Assembly: GCF_031877795.1 (NCBI RefSeq)
Contig: NC_133971.1
Coordinates: 92,146,154 to 92,210,153 of the forward strand
From: Strix aluco
Lineage: Eukaryota > Chordata > Aves > Strigiformes > Strigidae
Direction of reading: 5' to 3'
DNA: 64,000 nt
Shown here: one piece after another, positions 39,701-55,319 of the stretch
How positions within the stretch are numbered: position 1 is the first letter of the stretch
Layout: every line of letters starts with the position of its first letter
Made by a program: the position numbers and the translations under genes
Notes under the pieces: generated by a model
What the model saw: only the letters and a program-made list of their open reading frames with translations
The model's database searches: none
What the model was told of the DNA's origin: nothing

Positions 39701-42399
39701 TTCCGGGGTTTAAAGCTAAATTAGTTCACAGATAAGGCTTGAGGCACAGTCCCACCACCTCAGCAGAGCAAGGGGGGCTGCAGCTTATCCCCACAAAGAA
39801 ATTCTGCGGTCAGCATTCACAATCAGCTGCATTTCAAAGGTGGAGGGTGCAATACCAAAAATGGTTCAGCTTTTGTGGGGTTTGGTTATTTTTTAGACTT
39901 TGTTCTATCGACTGGAACATCCTTTCCCTGGAACCCTCCCAAAATCTCCCCTTTCCCATCTGACCACTGTGAAATTACTTGCTTTGTCAAAGAAGAGTTC
40001 TTCTTCCCTTTTCGGCTTAAGCAAAGTAATTTAAGAGGAAAAATTGCAGGAGGAAGTTTATGCTCTCTCACAGCACTCAACAGCAAACGAAGCTGGGTGA
40101 GCAGCCCTTCGCACCTCATCTAACTTTGTTTCTTCTGCACATTTCTAGTTCCCCCTCTCCCTCCCCAGCCCTCACAGCTGATGCACAGTCACCCATGCGT
40201 GGCGTGGAGACTGCTTGGGGTGGTACCTGCCTTTTCCATGGGCCAAACGACCGCAGCAGGGCCTCGATCTCTCCACTGAGTCATGTCCATCACGCTCCCA
40301 TCCAACCTCTGCCCCAGCTGCCTGCCCCAGGCATGTTTCCTCAGTCAGGGGGAGCTGAAGCACACAGGCTTCGGAAAGAAAAAAGCGAAGCAAAATCCCT
40401 GGATACACCGAGAGTTTTGGGCTCAGCAAGAGGACTATTCAGTAAACAGATCTGTTTGCTATAAAAGGGACCAGGCAGGCATGAGCACCCCAGGCAATAT
40501 CCCAGCTCCTGCTCACCGTCAGGGCTTGGGGCAGCTCCTGCCTGAAAGGGCTCAAACAAATGAATTTCTAATATTAAGACTAAACTGTGATGTATGAAAG
40601 CTTTGCTCGTGTTTTGCTTCATTTGTTTCTCAAGGACTCCTGACTCCTCAACTGTTTCCTTAAGTCTCTTTGTCTGTTTAGGTAAGATTAAAACGCTCGT
40701 TAGGCTCCCTACATAAATCACTAATGCAGACTCAAGGCCTTCAATGGACACTTGGACAACTCCTAAAGTAGGAAAACTGAAATAAGGGCGAACAAAGAGA
40801 CACAGAGACCCTATTATAAGAAAGATGATTCTGCTGATTTAGGAAGAAGGCACCTGGACTTTACTTCACAGCACACGCTCTGGAAAGAAGGTCAACTGGT
40901 GAACACTGTGAGGAAGACTGCTTACTTCTTCCCTTGATCACCGAAGACCCCCTCTCTATTTTTATTACGCATGCTCAGACTATATAAATGAATTCTGGGA
41001 ACTCATTATCATAAGACACCCCTTTCCAGGAACTCTAATGAATATGTATTTGTATATATATAAACTGATGTCCCTTGCTAATTCTTGGGAGCCTTTATGG
41101 TGAAGAATCCCCACGGCAACCCCAGCACTAGTAATAAAAAATACCTACTTAACAGTAAAAAAACCTTTTCTGTTGAGTCAATTTCTTTGTTTCATGCCCC
41201 TGTATTTTCTCCCACTGAGCTCTCTCCTCCAGGATCCTCCTTCAAAAAGCACCACACCGCAGCAGGAGAGGAACGAACCGAGCAGCGCTAGCCGAAGTCA
41301 GCCCCGTGGCGAGGAGCTCTTCTTCAGTCCAACGCGCCACCGAAGCACAACAAACCACGTCTACTCAGAGCTCCTGGCATCGCAGTTATTCCCCCCAGCC
41401 TGGGGGACGCTGCCACCACCCTCGCATCCCTCCCCTCCTGCACATTTGCAAAGGGAGCACTGTGGAAACTTCTTGGCAACAAATAGCTGTGAAACAGCTG
41501 CCAGATGCAAAGCTGGCTTTATTTTCCAAGCCAGGTTTGATACCTATGTGGGATTTACATATTTGACAGATAACACAGTAATGATGTGGGGCGAGCCCGG
41601 TGCTCTGCACTTACCCCTCTCATTCCACACACGCAGGAGCCCAAGACCTGCTGCCCACTCCACCCAGGGCCCACGGACCTTTCCCCTGTCCTGCAAGATG
41701 GGAGCAGCTTCCCAGGCATCAGCTGGAAAGCCCTGAGTGCCCTTCACGGATGGGGACTTTCAGCCTCGAAAGGCAAAATTTTGTCATTTATTTCCTAGTT
41801 GCCCACACACCAGGAGGAACTGAGCAGCCACAGCACCGATGCTCTGCGTTGGCTGTTGAGAACTTCTCCATTCCCAAAAGCAGCGTTTAGACTCAAAAGA
41901 ATAAATCGTGGCTTTCTCAGAACCGTGGCTTTTGCTCTGCAGCTCAGCAGCTGGCAGCAGCACACGAAGGACTCGCTCCTAGCCTGGGATTAGCTCGACA
42001 TCGAGGGATCTTTTCTGGACATGGTGTCTCTGAGTAGTTCACCGGTGGCCAATTAATATTCTCAGTCCCCAGCCTGGCACCAACTTCCTCCAGCACGGCA
42101 GCGGCAGCTCGCCACGGCGTATTTTGGCTGCCTGGGGCATGTCTCAAAGCCACGGCTCTCAGGACGGGCAGCGCCTGCCGGGGGATGCTCAGAGCCTTCC
42201 ACAGCCACCCCAGGACCACCAGGGCAGCTTTGGAGCCAACTCTGACCAGAAAGGGGTGACCCCCACCCCCCAACCCCCGACCCAGCTGTGACCCCTTGCC
42301 TCCAGCTGTGACACCCACCCCACTCCCGGGCTCTGGCTGGGTCCTGTCCCTTCTCCCCCCACTCACCCAGAAGTGGTCCTTGAACCGTGACTCCCGCAT
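21730..42399 (-). CDS. PSTPIP2: PSTPIP2, proline-serine-threonine phosphatase-interacting protein 2 (complete, 14 coding exons)
   Basis: F-BAR adaptor of macrophages and other blood cells. In mammals it binds PEST-type tyrosine phosphatases, SHIP1 and Csk and restrains inflammation; mouse loss causes chronic multifocal osteomyelitis. Fourteen minus-strand exons join in phase to 1,005 coding bases, 334 residues, the same length as human. The F-BAR domain fills about residues 1-260 ([37 protein letters not shown]). Trp232 in [12 protein letters not shown], needed in mammals for PEST-phosphatase binding, is present. There is no SH3 domain, which distinguishes it from PSTPIP1. The tail reads [17 protein letters not shown] and ends YSLIHH. 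The start ATG is in a GC-rich island. Introns carry four CR1 copies and a possible LTR. Confidence 0.96.
22308..22342 (-). CDS. PSTPIP2: PSTPIP2 coding exon 13 (35-base microexon)
   Basis: Residues 307-319, [12 protein letters not shown]; human RRGPLPIPKSSP. Acceptor TCTGTGCAG|GAGG, donor GCCAG|GTGAGT. Phases 2 in and 1 out are exactly what is needed to connect exon 12 to exon 14. Confidence 0.9.
23350..23431 (-). CDS. PSTPIP2: PSTPIP2 coding exon 12
   Basis: Residues 280-307, [20 protein letters not shown] then PVPVPIS; human APIMYENFYSSQKNA. Found by splice sites and phase. Acceptor CTCCTAG|CTCCTG, donor TCAAG|GTAAGG, phase 2. Confidence 0.92.
23743..23839 (-). CDS. PSTPIP2: PSTPIP2 coding exon 11
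   Basis: Residues 248-280, [20 protein letters not shown] then [12 protein letters not shown]. The end of the F-BAR domain and start of the tail. Acceptor TTGGCAG|AAATAT, donor GCTCCAG|GTAAGA. Confidence 0.95.
23967..24230 (-). mobile_element. CR1 LINE 3' fragment in PSTPIP2 intron 10, sense
   Basis: Reverse-complement CR1 of a subfamily different from the neighbouring copies: GAATCATAGAATCACAGAAT, GGTTTGGGTTGGAAGGGACC and TTGCTCAAAGCCCCGTCCAA. The 5' (right) boundary is blurred. Confidence 0.88.
24358..24456 (-). CDS. PSTPIP2: PSTPIP2 coding exon 10 (contains Trp232)
   Basis: Residues 215-247, [20 protein letters not shown] then [13 protein letters not shown]. Trp232 aligns exactly with the residue described in mammals as the PEST-phosphatase contact. 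Acceptor GTTCCAG|TTCTTT, donor GATGAG|GTATGT. Confidence 0.96.
26036..26115 (-). CDS. PSTPIP2: PSTPIP2 coding exon 9
   Basis: Residues 188-214, [20 protein letters not shown] then EHIKACE. Acceptor CTCGCAG|ACAGG, donor TGCGAG|GTAAAT. Confidence 0.95.
26496..26541 (-). CDS. PSTPIP2: PSTPIP2 coding exon 8
   Basis: Residues 173-188, [15 protein letters not shown]; human LFVKLATSKTAVEDS. Acceptor TTGGCAG|CTGTTC, donor GACTCTG|GTGAGT, phase 1. Confidence 0.94.
26743..26841 (-). CDS. PSTPIP2: PSTPIP2 coding exon 7
   Basis: Residues 140-172, [20 protein letters not shown] then [13 protein letters not shown]. Acceptor CTCCTAG|GCCAAG, donor GAGAAG|GTACAG, phase 0 both ends. Confidence 0.95.
27304..27366 (-). 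CDS. PSTPIP2: PSTPIP2 coding exon 6
   Basis: Residues 119-139, [20 protein letters not shown] plus E. Human TELIMDAIHKQKSLQFKKTM. Twenty-one codons exactly, phase 0 both ends; donor ATGGAG|GTAAAC. Confidence 0.95.
27782..28722 (+). mobile_element. CR1 LINE fragment with reverse-transcriptase FADD box, antisense in PSTPIP2 intron 5
   Basis: About 940 bases: the C-terminal part of CR1 ORF2 including [10 protein letters not shown], the catalytic F/Y-A-D-D box of LINE reverse transcriptases, then [20 protein letters not shown], broken by frameshifts and stops, then the 3' end TGATTCTATGATTCTATA. It is not an intact element. Confidence 0.93.
29012..29118 (-). CDS. PSTPIP2: PSTPIP2 coding exon 5
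   Basis: Residues 83-118, [16 protein letters not shown] then [20 protein letters not shown]. Highly conserved F-BAR coiled-coil helix. Acceptor CATTGCAG|AGATAG, donor AAAAAG|GTCAGG. Confidence 0.96.
29853..30370 (-). mobile_element. CR1 LINE 3' fragment in PSTPIP2 intron 4, sense
   Basis: Reverse-complement CR1: GAATCACAGAACCATTTAGA at the left, TTTAAGATCATCGAGTCCAA, then ORF2 tail coding for [17 protein letters not shown] on the minus strand. Confidence 0.92.
30700..30734 (-). CDS. PSTPIP2: PSTPIP2 coding exon 4 (35-base microexon)
   Basis: Residues 71-83, [12 protein letters not shown]; human reads NTLKRALEVFKQ. Acceptor TTTTTCAG|CACAC, donor CAAC|GTAAGT. Phases 2 in and 1 out join both neighbours. 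Confidence 0.92.
31646..31723 (-). CDS. PSTPIP2: PSTPIP2 coding exon 3
   Basis: Residues 45-71, [20 protein letters not shown] then CGQTEL, the conserved F-BAR helix. Acceptor CCAACAG|GGCA, donor CTGAA|GTAAGT, phase 2. Confidence 0.95.
33934..34034 (-). CDS. PSTPIP2: PSTPIP2 coding exon 2
   Basis: Residues 12-45, [20 protein letters not shown] then [13 protein letters not shown], the F-BAR N-terminal helix region. Acceptor TTTTCAG|AGTACG, donor GAAAG|GTATGG, phase 2. Confidence 0.95.
36896..37760 (-). mobile_element. CR1 LINE fragment in PSTPIP2 intron 1, sense
   Basis: Reverse-complement CR1 of about 865 bases. The minus strand carries long open pieces of the ORF2 C-terminus ([37 protein letters not shown]) followed by the 3' region. 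It ends upstream of the FADD box and is disrupted, hence inactive. Confidence 0.93.
40575..41210 (+). mobile_element. Possible LTR or other transposon segment in PSTPIP2 intron 1
   Basis: The stretch has the layout of a retroviral-type LTR 3' half: CGCATGCTCAG followed by TATATAAATG (40981-40990), a second TATATATATAAAC (41052-41064), then AATAAA (41133-41138) and ACCTACTTAACAG. Ends and target-site duplication could not be fixed, and no flanking internal retroviral sequence was seen. It may simply be AT-rich intron. Confidence 0.35.
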
Positions 42400-42640
42400 G
42401 CTGCTGCCACCACCGCTGCCACCGCCACCTCTCCCGCCCCCGTCCCCGTCCCGCCCCGCCTGCCCGGTTCCACCCCACGGCGCAGTCACATCCACCCACC
42501 CCACTCGCTGTATGGACGTTGGCCGTGCGCTCCCGGGTGTCTGTGGGTTGGGGGAGCGGGGTGTGCTGCTGTTGGAGATCAGGTGGGGATGAGAGGGACG
42601 GCGTCGCTGCACCACGGGGGGAAACCCATGAGCGACGGTC
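42050..42640. promoter_or_regulatory. PSTPIP2: GC-rich promoter and 5' end region of PSTPIP2
   Basis: GC-rich stretch centred on the start codon, with C-rich runs just upstream of the ATG (CCGCCCCCGTCCCCGTCCCG near 42435). No TATA box at a fitting distance. The promoter role is inferred from composition and position. Open frames of up to 240 codons on the minus strand here are composition artefacts overlapping exon 1. Confidence 0.65.
42367..42399 (-). CDS. PSTPIP2: PSTPIP2 coding exon 1
   Basis: Eleven codons, [11 protein letters not shown] (human MTRSLFKGNFW), donor TTCTGG|GTGAGT, phase 0. The following intron is the longest of the gene at about 8.3 kb. Confidence 0.9.
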
Positions 42641-43102
42641 GAAGGGTCTGACCCACGTGGCTTCACAATGGGAAAAGGGAGCAGAGGGTGAGCACAGCCG
42701 TGACCACCAGACCAGAGGTTGCTGGAGTGTTTTGGGAAGGTTTCACCACACGTCCTGTTCTCCTTAATTTTTTAGGGGCCACAAGATGCTGGGTGGGCGA
42801 CCTCTGAGTGGTTCTTAAAATTTAAGATGGAAGCAGATGAGCTAGGACACTGTGTGCTGGAAAGCCTGAATCACACCCGCTGCTCTAACCTGCTGCCTCT
42901 GCTTTAGCATGGGGACAGCTGAGACAGTCCAGTAATGTAAAAAAAATGGCATTTTCCACTTAATTAAGTCACCTGAGGCCACTGCCACTTGGCAAACGTT
43001 TCTGAGGTTTATACTGAAGAAATCAGGTTTGCATGGATTTTTCTTTCAGAGTTCATGGCTGCCTTGGCAGCAGAGATAGTGTCACATCTATGTTTCAGAT
43101 CT

Positions 43103-43650
43103 GAGTCACAGAATCACAGACTGGTTTGGGTGGGAAGAGACCTTAAAGATCATCCAGTCCCAACCCCCCTGCCATGGGCAGGGACCCCTTCCACTAGCCC
43201 AGGTTGCCCAAAGCCCCATCCAACCTGGACTTGAACCCTTCCAGGGAGGGGGCAGCCACAGCTTCTCTGGGCAACCTGTGCCAGGGCCTCACCACCCTCA
43301 CAGGGAAGAATTTCTTCCTTAGGTCTCATCTAAATCTCCCCTCTGTCAGTTTAAAACCATTCCCCCTCATCCTATCCCTACCCCCTGATCAAGAGTCCCT
43401 CCCCCCTTTCCTGGAGCCCCTTTCAGTCCTGGGAGGCCGCTCTAAGGTCTCCCCGGAGCCTTCTCTTCTCCAGCTGAACCCCCCCAACTCTCTCAGCCTG
43501 TCCTCACAGGGGAGCTGCTCCAGCCCCCCGAGCATCTTCGTGGCCTCCTCTGGCCCCGCCCGAGCAGGTCCGTGTCCTTCTGCTGTTGGTGCCCCCAGAG
43601 CTGGACCCAGCACTGCAGGGGGGGATCTCACAAGAGCAGAGCAGAGGGGG
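43103..43650 (-). mobile_element. CR1 LINE 3' fragment, intergenic
   Basis: Reverse-complement CR1 of the GGTTTGGGTGGGAAGAGACC subfamily: GAGTCACAGAATCACAGACT at the left, then GATCATCCAGTCCCAACCCC, and ORF2 tail sequence at the right. It belongs to the same subfamily as the copy at 55891-56866. Confidence 0.92.
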
Positions 43651-44753
43651 TTTCAAAGTTTTGAAGAGGTTCTGCAACCTCATCTATCAGCTGAGGTACA
43701 ACCTGTCCAGCTGCAAGCACACAAAAAACTCTGAAGTGTGAATTCTGGAATAAATTTTAAGTTTTCTCCATCCAATCTGACTGCACTTTAGGACAGGCAG
43801 ATAAGCCTGGGTGGGTTGAGACCCAGCGTGAGCAGGACAGAGCAGCGTGGCTGAAGGCAGGTCAGCTCAGGGCAGCGTGCACAACAGCCACCACCAGCCC
43901 CACAGCAACAGCCACCTGACAGCTTCGGCATCACCCGCAGAGAGCGGGTGTTACTGCCGTGCTGACAGCCACATGTCCCAGGACACCGCGCTGAAACTGT
44001 TCGTTTCTGGGATCTGTGATTTCCTGCTCTCCGGCTCACCTGGCCAGACTGACCCCACGCACACTCCCAGCAGAAAAGGGTCCAAGCCTTCACCACCAAT
44101 CTAGGCCGCCGCAACCCACTCGCTGTTTCTCAGCTTTCCAGCACCATCCCGCGGCCAGGGCAGCCCACAGCACCTCTTGGGACTAGCGACCGACCCCTCC
44201 ATCTGACCCACCACCCTTCTGTCTGACCCGAGCAGAGGTATTTACCACACGGTGCTTCAGTGGGGAAATTACCTCCTTCCTACGTCACAGCAACAACAGG
44301 GCAGAAATTGGAACTTTGGAGCATTTATATTACCAGAAAGAAGTAGGTCCCATGTTAAAGGATTTCACCAGACTGTGGGTACCTCTAGGCTGGATTTATC
44401 TACAACGAGTTGGGGCATCACCTCAGTGAGTGGCCACAGCTGACAAAAAGCGCCCTCTCTATAGATGATATAACATACAGTACAAAGAGTCTTCAGTGAT
44501 TTTCCAGGAACTTTCAGCTCTCAATTCATCAATTTCAAAAATCCATTGTATTCCACAGTTTTAACTAGTTATCATCCCATTCCAATTCCTCTTCAGACAC
44601 CACTGTTCACTGATGCAGTCTTTGGTCATCATGGTTACTTACCTTCTGAATAATCTTCATCGTAATTCACTTTTAAACTTCTGAGAAGAGACTCAAAATG
44701 TTCTAACATATATTTAATCTATGTCTAGCTTTTCATTACCTAAATTGCTTAAA

Positions 44754-44835
44754 CTGTCAGTATTGTTCCTAGAGCACCTGTGCATACTGCATTGAACTGG
44801 CAGTACTGTTCCTAGAGCATCTGTGCTCTATTAAA
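44754..44835. repeat. Local imperfect tandem duplication
   Basis: CTGTCAGTATTGTTCCTAGA followed by GCACCTGTGC, then after about 50 bases CTGGCAGTACTGTTCCTAGA and GCATCTGTGC. Two copies only. Confidence 0.6.
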
Positions 44836-45580
44836 CCTATAAAACAATATCTGTTTATTAATTATTCCAGCTATTAATGATATCCTAAAAGAGTTTTCTA
44901 ACACTGGTTCCTTTCACATCCCTGTGCAATTTTGGACTAAGACGCCCCTGAGCTCAGTGCTTTCTAACCACAGCAGCGTGTAAAGTAAAACACAACAGAG
45001 CAACACCGGGTACCTGGGGTGTCGTCGCTGTGCAGGGATTGAGCAGCAAGTGAAAAGCTGTCCTGGAAGGGACAAGGGACGGTAGGGCAGGCAGAGCAAA
45101 AAGGCTGCACCGCAGCATGCCAAAGCCTCCCAGGCACCAGTGCCGAAGCTGTGTGAAGATTGTGGAAGACAGAAGGAACTCTGCAGGAAGCCCTCCCCCA
45201 GGAGCACAGCACGCCTCCAACGCGCCCGCCCTTTCCAGACTTCTGGACTCAAAATGTTTATTTTTTGCTGTACCGCAGAAGCCGGAGCTCACATCCCGTG
45301 GCACTGAAGCCATCAATAGAGAAGCTCGTTAGCCTGGCACGGGGGTCAAGGGCTTGGATGAAGTTTTTGTTGCTGCTTGTAACAGCAGGTTTGGACTCTG
45401 AGGACAGAGAGGACGGCTCAGCACAGGCCCCATCAGCCACCCGAGGACGAACCCACAGCTAAGATGGCCCCTGATTTCTCAGAGTTCCTTTAGCAGGAGC
45501 ACGTCCAGGGCAGTTTAACTCTGTGTTGCTCACACACAATAATTCAGAACAGAATACACAAGCCTTTTTACATGGAAACT

Positions 45581-45586
45581 TTTATT
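45581..45586 (-). terminator. ATP5F1A: ATP5F1A polyadenylation signal
   Basis: TTTATT on the plus strand, AATAAA on the minus, 103 bases after the ATP5F1A stop. The short 3' untranslated region this implies is usual for this gene. Cleavage is expected near 45560-45570. Confidence 0.8.
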
Positions 45587-45688
45587 CCCACTGAGATCTG
45601 TACATTCAAGTCGCATATACTTTTAAGTCTTTGATGGAGCTGGAGCACGGGATCACAACAGCCTGATCTGGTTGAACAGTTTTAGAGT

Positions 45689-53093
<7,405 letters not shown>

Positions 53094-53166
53094 GATGGCG
53101 GCGGCGGCTCCTCCGGAGAAGACCGAAGCTGACGGGATGCAGCTGCCGGCCCCTCGCTTTCTCCAC

Positions 53167-53177
53167 AAAATGGCGGC
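53167..53177 (+). promoter_or_regulatory. YY1-like motif upstream of ATP5F1A start
   Basis: AAAATGGCGGC, a full match to the YY1 consensus, about 75 bases upstream of the ATP5F1A ATG. Confidence 0.55.
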
Positions 53178-53238
53178 GGCGCGCTCCGCCCCTAGAGGCG
53201 CCGAGACCACGCCCACGGCGCGGGAGGTGAGGGGAGAC

Positions 53239-53247
53239 CCGGAAGTG
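53239..53247 (+). promoter_or_regulatory. ETS/GABP (NRF-2) site in ATP5F1A promoter
   Basis: CCGGAAGTG, the strong consensus for GABP-alpha (NRF-2), about 145 bases upstream of the ATP5F1A ATG. GABP is an established regulator of nuclear-encoded respiratory chain genes. Confidence 0.6.
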
Positions 53248-53839
53248 CTTCCCCGCCGCCCCCAGCCCCCTCAGGCGTCCCGCCGCGCTCCCCCTCCCTG
53301 CGCCTGGCAGCGAGAAGGGAACGTGTAAATGCATCTACTCGAAACGGGGCTTTTAGAAAAAAAAAACCCTTGCCGTAGGTGCCCTTGAGGTGGATCTCGG
53401 CGGGCGGAAGGGGCGGGGCGGGGCGCGGGAGGGCGGGGTGTGAGGGCTGGGGGGTAGCCTGGGGCTGGGGCCGTGGGGAAGGCGTGAGAGAGCGTGGGGC
53501 GGAGAGCGGCGGTGTGGGGCTGGGACTGTAAAACACGGTAGAGGAACTCCCTAAGAGTGGTTTTGGAGTTTTAGAATGCAGGCGTTCTTTACTGCGGCGC
53601 TGGATGCACGGGGGATCATTCCAGCTAACGTGCACACACTAAAACAAGAGTTCACCCTTTATATACCTTAAAAACATGAATATTCATACATTTTCCACCT
53701 ATCAACTACATTTACATGATGCTGGCATTGCAAAACTACACTACACATGCGCGGGGGTCTCGGGTGGCCGTTTGGGGAGTTAGCTGCCTACTCCATTTTC
53801 CCCTTTGACGGTCACAAGTCTTTTAAGGACAATTTGAGG

Positions 53840-54092
53840 TAGTGGCCTCAAGCTGCGCCAGGGCAGGGTCAGACTGGCTCTTAGGAAGTATTTCTTTGCA
53901 GAAGGGGCTGTTGGGCGTTGGAATGGGCTGCCCAGGGCAGGGGGGGAGTCCCCATCCCTGGAGGGGTTGAAGAGTCGGGTTGACCCAGTGCTGAGGGATC
54001 TGGTGGAGTTGGGAACGGTCAGTGTGAGGTTCATGGTTGGACTGGAGGATCTTCAAGGGCTTTTCCAACCGAGATGATTCTGGGATTCTGTA
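53840..54092 (+). mobile_element. CR1 LINE 3' fragment
   Basis: GTGGCCTCAAGCTGCGCCAG, then GGCTGTTGGGCGTTGGAATG, ending GATGATTCTGGGATTCTGTA. A subfamily close to the copy at 29853-30370. Confidence 0.92.
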
Positions 54093-54315
54093 ATTTCTTC
54101 TCCTTGGATGTTTTGCAACTCTGTTGTCTGGCCAAGCTGTTCTTTCTTACTCACCTTGTTTGAGTATTTCTGCCAGGATGTGTCTATTCTCAAGGTTAGG
54201 ATATTTTCTCTGTACATTTGAATCACTCAGGCCTTGTTAAATACAAAGTTAAACGTTGTTTGGTAAAAGAACTTCCTAATATTTATGAATAGGTGTTTAA
54301 GAGTAGGGTCGGCAT

Positions 54316-54421
54316 AGCGCTTAGAGATATGGTGTAGTTGAGGACAGTCAGTGCTAGGTTAATGGTTGGACTAGATGATCTTCAAGGTCTTTTCCAACCG
54401 AGATGATTCTGTGATTCTGTG
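54316..54421 (+). mobile_element. CR1 LINE 3' end, short fragment
   Basis: GGTTAATGGTTGGACTAGAT, TCTTCAAGGTCTTTTCCAAC, ending GATGATTCTGTGATTCTGTG. Confidence 0.9.
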
Positions 54422-54959
54422 ATATTTAAGGTATAATGGATCGCTTCTCTTATCACGAATTGTTACAGGCCTCAACTTGCAGGCACCAACTGCTTGCAGG
54501 CATCAGGGCAGGGTGTCCCCCCTCTTCTGGGAGCTCTGGGTGCTCGTGCTTCTGTCCAGTCCATCCCATAGCAACTGCTGGTAACAGAAGAATCACAGAA
54601 TCATAAATTCATATAAAAATGTAGTCCTTGTCAGAAAATACAGATATGCAAACTATTCAGGTTTCAATGTTTACACTTGAACTTAAAATATGATTCATGC
54701 CTTTTTTGATTAAGGGTTTTATAGGTCTTTATTTGTAATTTGCTTTATAAAGTACATGAAACATACAATTCCATAAAAAAAAAAAATCCCCTCAAGTTAT
54801 TTTACTGATTCAAGACTATTTTCTTAAAAATATATAAGGGCATAAGGGTATAACAGAAAGCGAATTCTTTCAAAACATTTAAGGCATTTAAATCCACTTT
54901 GGTAAAAGCGTTCACTGCAGCTCGTTGAATTGGAGTGGGGTTTTCTTAATTATTTTCTC

Positions 54960-55079
54960 TTGTGTTTCAAGAATTAAAACTTAGCAACTAGGTCCTGCGG
55001 GGCCCCGCCCCCGCCCCCCAGGCCCATCGGTCCCATGAGCCCCCGCGGCGCGCGGGGGAAGCCGGGATAGGAAGCGGCC
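54960..55079 (+). promoter_or_regulatory. HAUS1: GC-rich promoter / 5' untranslated region of HAUS1
   Basis: GC-rich sequence directly before the HAUS1 ATG, including GGCCCCGCCCCCGCCCCCCA, an Sp1-type cluster. An in-frame TAG four codons before the ATG shows that the reading frame does not extend further upstream. Confidence 0.6.
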
Positions 55080-55319
55080 ATGGAGGTGGAGGTGGAGGTG
55101 GAGGAGGAGCAGGGACAGGGACAGGGACAGGGACAGCAGGAGCAGAAGCAGAAGCAAGAAGAGAAGAAGGAGGAAGAAGAGGGATGGGAAGAAGAGGGAT
55201 GGGAAGAAGAGGGATGGGAAGAAGAGGGATGGGAAGAAGAAGAAGAAGAAGAACAACAACAGGCGCAGAACCAGGACCCGGAGGCGGCTGCGGCTGCTCT
55301 GGAGGAGAAGCTCCGGCGG
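55080..55319 (+). CDS. HAUS1: HAUS1 coding exon 1 (acidic, repetitive)
   Basis: Eighty codons: MEVEVEVEEE, then GQ dipeptides, a QKQK/EEKKEEEE stretch, four GWEEE units, poly-Glu, QQQ, and DPEAAAAALEEKLRR. Built from 6-base (GGGACA) and 15-base (GGATGGGAAGAAGAG) tandem repeats. Ends CGGCGG|GTAACG, phase 0, joining exon 2. No other in-frame Met exists in the exon. Confidence 0.75.

Larger units (their letters stand above)
42641..45564. other. Intergenic region between PSTPIP2 5' end and ATP5F1A 3' end
   Basis: No gene supported. Contains one CR1 fragment (43103-43650) and a local imperfect duplication at about 44754-44835, where GT(A)TTGTTCCTAGAGCA(C/T)CTGTGC recurs after about 52 bases. The remainder appears unique. 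Confidence 0.6.
53541..54950. other. Region between the divergent ATP5F1A and HAUS1 promoters
   Basis: Holds two plus-strand CR1 3' ends (53840-54092 and 54316-54421) and AT-rich sequence. No open frame with a recognisable product. Confidence 0.6.

Noticed and set aside
41944-42666. Minus-strand open frame of 240 codons around the PSTPIP2 start
   Set aside because: GC-rich composition artefact. Only the 11 codons ending at the GTGAGT donor match PSTPIP2; the rest has no conserved motif and runs through intron and 5' flank.
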